Shown piece by piece: positions 44,132 to 55,100 of a stretch of 64,000 bases of DNA. This DNA is from Adiantum capillus-veneris. Its lineage: Eukaryota; Streptophyta; Polypodiopsida; Polypodiales; Pteridaceae. The notes beneath the pieces were generated by a model, which ran no database searches, was not told the origin of the DNA, and saw only the letters and a program-made list of their open reading frames with translations. The position numbers and the translations under genes were made by a program. The stretch is from NCBI GenBank assembly GCA_014529385.2, contig CM043950.1:79476343-79540342 (forward strand), given 5' to 3'. The number at the start of each line of letters is the position of its first letter. Positions within the stretch are counted from its first letter, which is position 1.

Positions 44132-46115
44132 GAAAGGACAAGAGTGGAGTTATGTGCATGAGTTGAAATCTGGGAGAAATACATCTCGACATAAATGTAA
44201 ATATTGTGGCCACGGGTTCAGTGGTAATGCAACCAGAATTAAAGAGCATTTATTTAAAGTCCCTGGCAATGTTGAAAAGTGCGGGGTAGCACCAAAAGAT
44301 ATTCATGAAAAAGTTGCCATGTATTCTCGCAAAGTAAAGTTGACTCTTGCAGCTAAACATGAAGGTGATGTTTCTAAAGATATTCATGCGAATATTGAAC
44401 CATCTGTATACAGTTAATGAGACAACAGAAGAGGTGTGTACCACTCAAGTAAACGATCAAAGTTCTCAATTGAACCCTCTTTATGGACATGCTTCTACAT
44501 CAGGAGGAGTTCCTAGCACAAGCAAATCTGGCAGAGTGTCGTCCAATGGACAGACAATGCCTTGATGAGTACAGCCAAAAAAGGATTTGTGCTTCTTGAC
44601 TATAGCAAGATGCGAACTGAATATCTTGATAAATTCAAAGAAAGTACTGAAGCCATTCTCAAATTCACAGTTCTAGAGTTTGTTCCAGCATATGGATGCA
44701 CCATAGCATTGGATGGATGGACTAACTGTCAGAAAAAACCTTTAATCAATGTAATGTTTATTAACCCTAGAGGGGCTATGTTCGTGGAAGCAATTGACAG
44801 CTCATTGAAAGAGAAGACTATCACCTACCTCGCAGGGGTGTATGAGCATGCAATTGCAAAGGTAGGTGGACCAAAGAATGTGACTGCTATTGTCAGAGAT
44901 AATGCAGCCAACTACAAAGGAGCAGGAAGAGCTATTCAAGTCAAGTATCCGGAGATTTCTTGGGTACCATGTGAAACTCACACTTTAAATTTTCTTTTAA
45001 AAGATATTGGTAAAATGGCATGTGTGAAGCAAATTTTATTGGATGCAAATCATGTGGTGAAATTCATTAGAGAGCATCAATTTTTGTATGCTCTTTTTCG
45101 AACCAAGTCACCAAATAAAGCATTGCAAATATTTTGCGTGACAAGGTTTTCTACAGCATACTATGTTCTTGCTGCTTTGCAAGATTTGAAGCCTGCATTG
45201 ATGGAAACCTTAGCAGACAGAAGATGGGATGGATGGCTCAACAAGTATCCAAGTTATCAGGAAGCAGCTGGTCGATGTGCGCCAATAGTAAACTCGCCAA
45301 TCTTTTGGCGTAATGTAGAAAGAATAGTAACTGTGTCAAAGCCATTTGTAGATCTTTTGAGAGCAATTCACACAGATTCTTTTATTTTTGGTCGGGTCTA
45401 CTGTTATATGTTAGAGGATATACGCAAGCTAAGAGAAAATGTCAGTTTTGGTGCAAAGGATAAAGCTACCATAAATACAATTGTTGACAAGCGTTGGGTG
45501 CAGTTGCATACGCCATTGCATGGTGTGGATTTTGTATTGGATCCTAAGTTTCAAATGCATCAATAATCTGCCAACAAAGAAGTTATGTCCGACTTCAAAA
45601 CAGTGTGCTCCCAACTCTTAGGGCACGAAGATGGAAAAACAGCTTTTCATCAGCGAGTAGATTATGCCAACAGAACTGGTATGTTTCAGGATCCGTGGCA
45701 TATAGATGCCATTGGCAAAACAAGTGCACCTTTATGGTGGAAGGAGTATGGTGGAGAGAAAGTGGAGTTGCAACACATTGCAGTTAGAGTTTTATCAGTA
45801 GCTGCATCAAGTGGAAGTTGTGAGCGAAACTAGTCAGCATTCGACTTTGTGCACACTAAAAAGCTAAACAGACTTCATACTAAATGGGCTGCTGATTTGG
45901 TGTATGTTTTTTGCAATATGAGACTTATTTATAAGCCTCAAAACATTGCAACTAGAGCCCCTCAAAAACAATATGGAGTCTTCCAAACGCATGAAGCTAT
46001 TTCTACTGAAGTTGATGATGATGATGATATGTAATGGGAGATAATTTCAGAATCCTTAGATATGGACAAAGTAGATGATATGGTTGCAGTTTTTAAAGAT
46101 GGAGATGATTTGTGA

Positions 46116-46194
46116 GAGTACCATGGTAATACTTACTCAACAAGTTTTTGTATATGATGAAAGAAAGTGTTATCTCGTTGTCGTTCACATCAAA

Positions 46195-46259
<65 letters not shown>

Positions 46260-46430
46260 ACACACATATTCACTCACACTCACACTCAAATGTAAACTGT
46301 CGATAATATCTTGTCGAATAAAAATTACATAAAGTCGATGTAGGTTTGAAATTACAACAAGGTTCTGGAAAATTACTCAATCGAAAAGAGTTTGATATAA
46401 TTTTGAGATTACAAAAAGCTTCTGAGTGAC
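46116..46430. repeat. (CT)n microsatellite (46198-46258) and flanks
   Basis: About 30 CT units are followed by CACACTCACACTC repeats. Probably within the 3' part of the hAT element. Confidence 0.9.
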
Positions 46431-46915
46431 TTATGAGTTTGATAGATTTGCTATAAGTTCGTCTATGGTAAAATCTGTAATTCCTAGCTCAAGGGATGGT
46501 TGAGCAACATCTTTATGTGAAGTGGTAGTATCATCTGGAAAAGGTCCATACAATGATTCATATCGTTGAATCTTTGCTTGTGCATCACTTAACTCTATTT
46601 CAAGCTCAAGAATACGGCCACGAAGCATGTCCGGTATTTCTCCTTGGCTGGCAAGGTCTTGCCCTTGGCTAGCTAATTCAGTCAGTGTTTCTGACTCTTC
46701 AGGAAGTAAAACAATAGGACACTTGCGAGGAGGCATTGGATTATTTTCATTGCGTGCTGCCACCTTTTCTGCAATGCGTCCATGTCCAATGCCAGCGGTG
46801 CCAGGACGATCTGACCAAAATACTCTCTTCAGCAAAACATATCGAACATAGCATTGCTGGATAAAGTAAATTGCTACTTGGTTGTTGTTTGGTAGGCATC
46901 TCTCTTGTCATATAA
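46431..46915 (-). CDS. Unrecognised ORF, about 160 codons open
   Basis: The minus-strand frame is open from about 46915 to the stop at 46431. The first ATG is at 46835, giving 134 residues. The sequence is balanced and protein-like: a basic aromatic start, a KCPIVLLPEESETLTELA stretch, then an acidic helix-like part (ILELEIELSDAQAKIQRYE). I recognise no family. It is divergent to the kinase-like gene, and about 25 bases separate the upper ends of the two open frames. It could be an exon, since the open frame extends upstream of the ATG without another start. Confidence 0.4.
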
Positions 46916-46940
46916 ACCTTTGCAGCAGTAGCCTACATAG

Positions 46941-47897
46941 CCTGCAACGTCATCCATTGCTACATTAGACCTGTCTCAGCTACCACCTATTTTACACCTT
47001 TTATCCGACACAGTCGTCTTCAATATCCAAGATCCACAGTTGGGAGAGGAAATATGGGCACGTGTGAAGCGTGTGGGTGTCACACATACCGCTTTCAAAG
47101 ATCAAGTGTATGCTGCAAAAGTGTTCAAAGTACACCTACATGGGCCCACCATGGAGCAACAGGTCAAAGAAGAAGCAACAATTTTGCATATTTCACATCG
47201 AGGTATTAACTACCCTCTTGCCATGGTGTGCCACGTGGAGTGACCAATGCTCATTTCACGATTTTGGAATGGCGGCCATGTGGAGCAATGGATCAAAGAA
47301 TACACTGCAGACAGTAGCGAGCCTGTCATTCGCGATTACGTACTCACTGCAGGAACAATAGAGCTATTCGAGGAGAATATTTTTTAGATCATTAATGCTC
47401 TCCTCCAAACTCTGAAGTATATACATATGCATAACTACCTCCACAATGATCTACACTCTCGCAATATGTTGCTGCATTTTGGCGAAAAAGGTGTTTACAC
47501 CGGCATTGTGGATTGGGGTTCATGCACCAAAACAAATACGACAGCCGGTTTTCCTCCTCTACGCGATATGCAGATAGAAACTAGAAAACAATATGAGAGA
47601 GATTATCCATGGGCAGCCCCTGAATGTATATCTAGTAATCCTCCCTCCTGGACCAAAGCTATCGATATTTATTCCATGTGTCATTCATGTAAACGCATTT
47701 TGAAGTGCTTACCAGAGCCCCAAGAACAAAGCAAGAGACATTTTTTGAGTAATGTACTTGCTCATCTTGAAACCGGCAAGCGCGTTCACCCCAAAACCCG
47801 GCCTAATGCTTTTGATCTCTCCTTATGTTTAAATGGTGCCCATAGAGTGGGTTACAACATTGTAATGACATGTGGCTTACAACCAGCTGATGATTAA
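46941..47897 (+). pseudogene. Protein-kinase-like gene with two in-frame stops
   Basis: One frame is readable from about 46941 to 47897, broken by TGA at 47241-47243 and a TAG near 47385. Visible kinase features: a lysine in VYAAKVFK (strand 3), an HNDLHSRN loop at 47442-47465 in place of HRDxxxxN, a VDWGSC metal-binding motif (DWG instead of DFG, at 47508-47525), an AAPECI segment (APE) and a DIYSM motif. The glycine-rich loop is weak. No intron is evident. HND and DWG suggest an atypical kinase fold. The two stops could be former CGA and CAG codons. The substrate and role are unknown. Confidence 0.65.
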
Positions 47898-48063
47898 TGA
47901 AAACACAGTCTCATGATTTCATCATTGTTTTACTCTTGGTGTCAAATTTAATTGTATGTTTAATTGAACAAAAATTCTATGTTTGTCATTCGATATACTG
48001 TCCAATGTCAAATTAATTAAATGGATATTTAAAAGTAATGACATGTTCACCTGATATGCAGAT
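47898..48063. other. Short AT-rich spacer
   Basis: Non-coding. It could be an intron or 3' end of the kinase-like gene. Confidence 0.4.
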
Positions 48064-48444
48064 ATGGAAGAAGAACTCAACCACGCTGAAGCTCAGACAA
48101 TTTTAAGAAAAGAACAAGTTAGATGTGGACAAGCAGATCTTTCTATTATTGCCAACATTGAAGAAGATGAATCTGAGCTACAGAGCGAACCATTAACCCT
48201 TCAAGAGTGCAAAAGGCTTTTCCCTAATCACTTTGTACGCCATCAACTATTTCAAATAAGTGGCAATGCAAAAGATACAGCTCCGTTAAAGCTCTCTGAT
48301 TTGCAACATATAGGACTCGCACGTGTATATATTCTAAGAATGATTTCTGGTTCAACAACAGCTTCAGAAGAGATGGCTTCCACTCTTGCACGCTTTCGCT
48401 TTGCTACTCTTTCTAGCTTTTCCTTGCTCTTGAACTCCGTGTAA
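48064..48444 (+). CDS. Unrecognised ORF, 126 codons
   Basis: The ATG opens an acidic, balanced-composition ORF (MEEELNHAEAQTILRKEQ at the start). A 5' context of GATATGCAG just before the ATG could be a splice acceptor, so this might be an exon joined to the kinase-like reading 166 bases upstream. No domain is recognised. Confidence 0.35.
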   Translation: MEEELNHAEAQTILRKEQVRCGQADLSIIANIEEDESELQSEPLTLQECKRLFPNHFVRHQLFQISGNAKDTAPLKLSDLQHIGLARVYILRMISGSTTASEEMASTLARFRFATLSSFSLLLNSV

Positions 48445-48530
48445 AGCTATTGCACAAGATGTATGCGCTCAGCTATGCTTGGAAAGGAAGTAATTGCAGG
48501 ATTTTTGAGTTCTTGAAAGGTTTTCATGAT

Positions 48531-48791
48531 CTATCCAATGGTTTGTTTGACCATTTTTACTAAAGCACCTGATGTCAGGAGGGCTATGTCAAAAATAGTT
48601 GGTGCCAACTCTACCTGGAGCTGCTCAAACAAATACTTGGTCAGAGTCTCTGTAAGCTGATAAATATGCTCCGGAGCGACAGGGTTTAAACAACGCCTAA
48701 TCTCTGCCTCTGACGTGTAATGAAAGTGTCTGATCACAGTCACTTCGGAGACTAACTTTTGTTGATGTTTTGCTAGCTTTGTGTCTACCAT
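48531..48791 (-). CDS. Unrecognised ORF, 86 codons
   Basis: A minus-strand ORF with balanced composition (HYTSEAEIRRCLNPVAPEHI in the middle) and a helical look. There is no known motif. It converges on the ORF at 48064-48444. Alternatively it is a coincidental open frame. Confidence 0.3.
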   Translation of the reverse strand: MVDTKLAKHQQKLVSEVTVIRHFHYTSEAEIRRCLNPVAPEHIYQLTETLTKYLFEQLQVELAPTIFDIALLTSGALVKMVKQTIG

Positions 48792-49599
48792 ATCTATATG
48801 ACAAAATTATAAATTAAGAATCTTACGAAAAGATTGTATACCATAGTAACATAGTTATTATATAATGAGTGTTAACCCTATATATATTAAATGATGATAC
48901 AAATTTATTAAACAATATTAAATTATTTCAAATTAAAGAGAAAATCTTATGATTACAAACCACATTGTGCGAATCGACCATGAAAATTAGAGAGAGAGAG
49001 AGAGAGAGAAACAGGCCAGGAGTGTGAGATGCTCTCAGTAGAAGAACTGGACCTTGCCATGTGCAGAAGTGTGAGATGATGAAAGAAATTACATTTAAAG
49101 GGTTGGAAAATCATACATGTGAACAACTCAGCTAGTGTGAGATATTCTCAACACAAGTCCTGGATGCTGTTGTAAAATAGATTGATAGTTTTTATCAATC
49201 TAATCCGTGATAAAGTGTGTGTAACTCACAACACAACTATCAGCTGCGGATAAATTAACAATTGCAGATGTAAGTTACCTATCGTATGTGTCTACGTCCA
49301 AAACAACACCAAGTCATTTAATGATGAAAAATGATGTTCTTTTGGAAAATGAAACACACGAGTAACCAGTATGTCACATTAAGATGAAGAGGGCATGAAA
49401 ATATGCATATCTTCACTCTTAATATAACGAGTGGTAACGCTTGTGTTTCTATGTAGCATATATGACAGAAAAACTTAATCTAAAATTGTAAATTTTATAA
49501 ACTATTTCTAATGGAGTGTGTGGAATGCACAACACAACCATCAGAGCAAACAACTCAACAATCTCAAATGTAAATAAATTGTTGTATATATTGTCACAG
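48792..49599. other. AT-rich intergenic DNA with a (GA)n tract
   Basis: (GA)n lies at 48989-49009. No gene is recognised. Confidence 0.5.
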
Positions 49600-50741
49600 G
49601 AACAGAATAATAGAGATAGGTAGCAAAAGATATAGAAATAGATCTTTGTATTGATGAATCTTTGCAGACTTTTGATACAACAGAGGAGCAATTGAATATG
49701 GGCGCACTCCATTGTACGGAGCTCGAACCTCCCGACCACCCCCGAGCTTCAGTCCGCTTACATGCAGCATCTCACTTGCACTCGCACTTGCACTCACACT
49801 CACAGAAGAAGAGATCTATGAATGATCCCGAAACGCACTACCATCGTACTTTTATCCTTCTTTTTCTCGAAAAGCCTCCGACTTCTCAAAATAGCCGCTT
49901 TTTTCTTTTTAAGGCGTTCAGTCAACTCGATTTTCACACCAAGTATACTTGCGAGAATAAGATAAGAACGTGATCGCTAAGTGATCCGTAAAGGTCAGAT
50001 TTTTATCATGACACTTTGTACAGATCCTGTTTCACACACTGATTTCTGCATCGCGTACAAAATAGTCAAAAGAACATACTCGTGTAACCAATTCAACATG
50101 ATAATCAAAGTAAAAAAACATAATTATATACCTTCATAATCTCAATTACAATACTCTATCATGAAGAAACAATCCACTTCTTGGTTGATAGTAGGGAGAA
50201 CTGTATGATGTTGTATGTCTGCCTGTCCCTATGTATACTACACTGCTGCTGCCTTCTGTTTGTTTTCATCATAACTTTTACAAATGAACTCAGAACAGAG
50301 CAATCCAGTTACTCAAAACGACGGTAATAGGTTTGGTCTACAAGGCAGCGTAGACAGAATTGCGAAAAACGTCTTTCTTTGGCTGAAAATGCAATTTTTA
50401 GGTCGCAACTCATAAAACCTCTATTTTTGAGTCTCTAATACTTTTACAACTTATTTTAAGCCTACGCATGCATTTTAAGCTAAAACACTGATATTAATAA
50501 AAATCTCAATTTTACTATTCATAGACAGACTATCTGTTATTCATTAATCTTTATCAAATACGTCTTTAGTGTATTATTTGAAAAAAAGAATATATGTTCT
50601 CTCTTAATATCTCAAAATCATTCATATAAGCTCTATTTAATAGACTATTCAACAATCTTTCAAATCGTGCTAAACGAAAGATATGTCCTACTACATTATT
50701 TTCGACTTTAAGAACTTCAAAGATATATTAGTCCTATTACA
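49600..50741 (-). mobile_element. Putative 3' LTR of the minus-strand chromovirus
   Basis: On the minus strand, the purine tract GACAAGGGGAGAA (50742-50754) is followed by TGTAATAGGAC, the expected start of a 3' LTR. The far end near 49600 (TGTCACAGG on the plus strand, giving CA on the minus strand) is a guess. No partner LTR is present to confirm it. Confidence 0.45.
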
Positions 50742-51996
50742 TTCTCCCCTTGTCAAAATTAACTCTGTCCTCAGAGTTGGAAAGAGAGGAAATTCTCTTT
50801 GAAAAATACTAAGATAAATCCATGATGCATCCTCTACTGGATGGTTCTACCACTTAACCAAAACTTGCACAATGTCTCTATTTCTTAGATGTTTAACATG
50901 CCTATCTAACACTAAGTCTGGTTCTACAATCAATGTTCCGTTATCTTTCAACTTAGAGTTGTCTTATAAAACATGATGCACATTAGAAACATACTTTTTC
51001 AGTAAACTCACATGAAATACAAGATGCACTTTAACATGAGAAGGCAATTTCAATTTGTAAGCTAATGAACCAATGCGCTTCAAAATTTTAAACGGCCCAG
51101 CAAGTTGTGGAGACAATCTTCTATCCTTTCCAAGAATCAAATGAGACTTCTCATGAATGACCTTTAAGAAAACCATATCACCAGTTTCGTACTCCACAAC
51201 ACGATGTTTCTTGTCATAATACAATTTATGTCTCTTTTGAGCTTCTCTAATATTTCCCCTGATTTTGGCCAACTCGCTATCCATTTTCTCAAGCATCTCA
51301 CGTGACAGCTCTACCTTATTCCTCGAGTTAAGAAAGTTAATAGGTGTGGGACAGTTATAGCCATACATTGCCTCAAACGGAGTCATCCTAATAGATGAAT
51401 GATATGAACTGTTATATAAAAATTCAACCGAAGGCAGATATTCATTTCAATTAGATTGGTTTTCATTGACATACATTCGTAACATATCTTCAAAATATGA
51501 TTCACTCTCTCCGTTTCCCCATCAGTTTGAGGATGAAAAGCAGTAGACATGCGTAACTGGATACCTATAGAGTCAAAAGTCGCTCTCCATAAATGAGAAA
51601 TGTACTTAAAATCTCTGTCAGACACTATGCTCTTGGGCATGCCATGCAACCGAAATATCTCTTTCACAAACAAGCGTGCAATGGTCAAAGTAGTATCAGT
51701 TATTTTTTACAGGAAAGAAGTGAGCTTGTTTTGTGAGTCTATCTACCACCACAAAGATTGAGTCATACCCTCCACGAGTAGTAGGAAGTCTAATGATAAA
51801 GTCCACGAGGATAAAATCGAGGATGACCAGAAAAAGGTGATTTATGACACTCATGCAGAATTTGACTCTTAAAAGCAGAATTTGTAGGAATACACAAGCG
51901 GTCATAATAATAAAAATTTCCCTTATACAAGTGATATTTGTTCCCATACATCTCACCAATATTCTCACGCAAGAATTTCAAAATAGGCATATAAAA
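50742..51996 (-). pseudogene. Chromovirus integrase and chromodomain, left part
   Basis: Minus-strand integrase: H2C2 zinc region ([14 protein letters not shown]) near 51830, catalytic-core pieces ([47 protein letters not shown]), then MTPFEAMYGY and the SH3-like tail (GPFKILKRIGSLAYKLKLP...HVKVHLVFHVS) to about 50970. A chromodomain follows (VLDRHVKHLRNRDI, VLVKW then a stop, HPVEDASWI). At least two frame changes and several stops occur. The N-terminal side continues at 57471 beyond the inserted family-A copy B. Confidence 0.88.
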
Positions 51997-52149
51997 TGTC
52001 ATTCCAAGGGTAGGACTAGACGGGCACGGCCCGGGCAATGTGCCGGACACACATGCAGTAAAGGGGTCTATATATAGAAGCGGTCCAGGGGCCTATATAT
52101 AGGATGGTTGGGAGGTTATTCGCATGTCTGTCTACTCGCTTGCCTCACA
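51997..52149 (+). mobile_element. Family-A copy B, 5' LTR (153 bp)
   Basis: Runs from TGTCATTCC to TGCCTCACA. It has two TATA-like words, TCTATATATAGAAG and CCTATATATAGGA, about 30 bases apart. Confidence 0.85.
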
Positions 52150-52150
52150 T

Positions 52151-52162
52151 TGGTATCAGAGC
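52151..52162 (+). other. Family-A primer-binding site
   Basis: TGGTATCAGAGC, the initiator-methionine-tRNA type used by plant copia elements. This suggests a copia-derived family mobilised in trans by copia proteins. Confidence 0.9.
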
Positions 52163-55100
52163 AAGGTGGAGGGGAGGGTGAAGAGTGAGCTATGGATGAA
52201 GGTTGTGGCTCGCATGGCTTTTCTCCCTTTCGTTCTCTCTCTCTCTCGATCTCTCTAGTGAAGGATGGACTCTGTTTCATAGCAAGCCTGAATCAGAACG
52301 CAGAAAAACCGAATCAAAGAATAAGAAGATTAGAAGGATTGCATGCAAGCATGCATGCATGGTTAAAGAATTTGCTGCCGCTCGGACAAGCAAGCCGTGG
52401 GGAGCAACCCGTGTGTTGGGAGTAGAAGTCGACAGAGGACGCGGGAACGGTTTCTTCCTTGAGGACAGGCATGAATTCGGTCTGCACAAAAATTTCTGAT
52501 TTTGGCCTTGTTGGAAGCGCCCCAGGCTCTAGAGGGTTTTTCTTCACTTGATGGAAGTGATTGGAGCAGCATATGAGTCGGCATGTTGGCAAATTACCTT
52601 GCGCAGAGTCGCCAAAATCGCCATAGACTGTGCAGGTTTATTTTTTTTACAAAAAATTGAAAATATTTTGACCTTTTGGGCGCCCTATTTTGGGCACCCA
52701 TCTCTTTTAAGGGCTTGAACCCATGGCAAACTAGATTTCGCTTGCGTAATTGGCATCCGAGGCATAGCCATGCACATGGTGGTCTTGCTGAGGAACACGG
52801 AGTTTATGCACATGGTGGTCTTGCTGAGGAACATAGAGTCTATGCACATGGTGGTCTTGACTCAAGGGGGCATTATAGACGGCTCAAGGAGCCATTGAAA
52901 AATCTCGAAATCCTATGTTGCTTATAGAAAGACCTCAAAAGCCTATGCTGATTAGGCAAATTTTTCGGACATAGTCACAGACTGCTCAAGGACCCATGCA
53001 AATTTTGATATTACGCTTACGGAGATATCCCCATTTTTGCATTTTCGTCGGTTACCAACGTGGTTTTCGACAGGGAAAGCTTGGCAGAGATGATTATGCG
53101 GCATGCAAGCTGTTTCTGGCAAGGGAATCGCAAAGATGAGGATATGCTTGCAACGTCCACGGATGAACGTCATGCTCATCAGGTTTGTTTTTTTCGTCAT
53201 TCCATGGATTTTCTTAATCCCTATGTGATGTTACTTTGTAGACTCATACATAACGAATTTCCAAGCTTGATCTTTGATGCACCGGCAAGGCCGGTGGCTA
53301 CTTCAGCTCATGCTTGCACAGTTGTTTTGCATGGTAGTTTGGGCTTGCAGTGAAGCAAGGCTTCCATACGTATACATCGGTCAACCGCACCATGTGGTGA
53401 TTATCACGAACCATGGCACTCAAACCTAGCAGGTAAGAGCATGGAAGTTCTCACACGATTCCACCTTGGTTGCAAATTGGGCAAGGCCCTTGACAGCATG
53501 CAGTAGAGTAGTTATTGAGCATGTTCTTGATAACTCTGGTATGCATGGGACTGAATGATCATGGCTATCATTCATAAAGTCACACAGGTATGAGATGCGC
53601 ACACTTTTCACATAAAATTCTCTTTTTGCAAAAGATCTACAAGTAGACAAGGTCTATTTTCTGCATGATCGACAAGGTCGACTCTTTTTGCTATGTCATC
53701 GGTCGCTAATAGCATTTATTGGCAAGGAGGCCGGACATAGTTATATGAAGCATCGCTTCTCGTGAGTACCTTGATAGAGCACGCTCATCAAAGGTTACAT
53801 TTTCTTTCCAAGGCAAGGCCAAGCGCCAATTTTTTAGTCTCTCAAGGAGATAGACATGGCCTGTTACTAGATTTGTTGTAGGCAGCAAGTTTCTCGGCAT
53901 GGCCGACTACTTATCACTGTTTCTCGAAGAAGACAGAGGATGTTTGCCCCATAGTACTAGCTAATTTCAGTTGTAATCGCTTGACAAGGTCGACTCTTTT
54001 TGTCATGCTATTTGCAGCCACATCAGTTGGCTATTAGCACTCTCTCTCGCCCGGCAGATTTGGCTATGAGCCATCTTTACACGAGCTTTCCCTTTGGAAT
54101 CTCATGACAACTGGTTGCAGCAACAACTACCAGGTTAGCCAAGTTTAAGTTTTCCTTGTTTTTTTTCCATGTTTACACTTTACTTGGCAAATTACTGTCA
54201 TGGTGCAAAACAAAGTACTTTGGAAATTTTATACGAAGCAAGGCTTCTCTCTTGTGCCGAGATAATGCCCATTGATTTGGAATCAAGGGCATTGGCACAC
54301 AAGTTTGGGGAATGGGAAAAATAGGGAATGTCAGCTCACAGAATCCCTACCAGTTTATTATATGCAAGGCACTTATGGTTTTGGTTCTCACGCTTGAGAC
54401 CGTCATAGTAGCCAAGGGCTTATGTTTTTGCATGCAAGGCATGATAAGCAGGTGGCATGGATTCCACCATTTTATGCATTATGATTCCGCTATCACACTC
54501 GCAACTCTGTCAAGGACAGACTAAGTGATGGATTTTTGAACATGATGGCTGGTAACACCCACCAACACCAAAAGGCACCTAAATCTAGGACTTATTTCAC
54601 AGGAAACATGCCAATGCTAAGTAATTTTTATACAATCACGATCCTGCAAGGCAGTAGATCAAGATGTGGTTGTGTTTTTCTGTTACCTCTCTCAATGAGC
54701 AACTCATATCGGAAAACTGTGGAATGCTTATACGATAATCTGCAAGTCAGGCATAAGATGCATAAGAGCACACCGCTTGGACACACACTCTAAAAACTAA
54801 AGGAAAGTTCCTCAGCCTAGCATGCTCTTCTTCTCTCGTTCTCTCTCTGTTTACGAGAGAAAATGAAAATCTTCTAAGAAGCTTTTGATACGTGTTTTGC
54901 TCGTGCGTCAGCCTGAGCCAAGGTGCTCTAACTCTCAGCTAACACGTGGCGAAGATGCTACTCAAATTAGTCTTCATCGATTCATCCATTGAACACTAAT
55001 TTGCATAAAGGGCTAGGCTAAGAGCCATTGTCAGGCCAAGGGTAAGACCCAACTATTGGCATTATTTGGGTGATTGTTTTCAAGAGTGAACAGATCTACC

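Larger units (their letters stand above)
40169..46115 (+). pseudogene. hAT-superfamily transposase gene, split by a copia insertion
   Basis: The gene starts at ATG 40169-40171. Three codons and one base precede a copia insertion (40179-44131 plus duplicated GAAAG). Reading resumes in frame at 44137. Domains: a BED zinc finger (CKYCGHGFSGN with a following H, near 44195-44255), a DUF659-like segment (ALDGWTNCQKKPLI near 44710; VRDNAANYKGAGR near 44895; CETHTLNFLLKDI near 44970), and a hAT C-terminal dimerisation region (SVAASSGSCERN near 45795-45830). Two compensating frame changes lie between about 44400 and 44565. Stops are at 45564 and 45831; the latter TAG replaces the tryptophan normally following CERN. 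Terminal inverted repeats and the 8-bp duplication were not identified. Confidence 0.9.
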
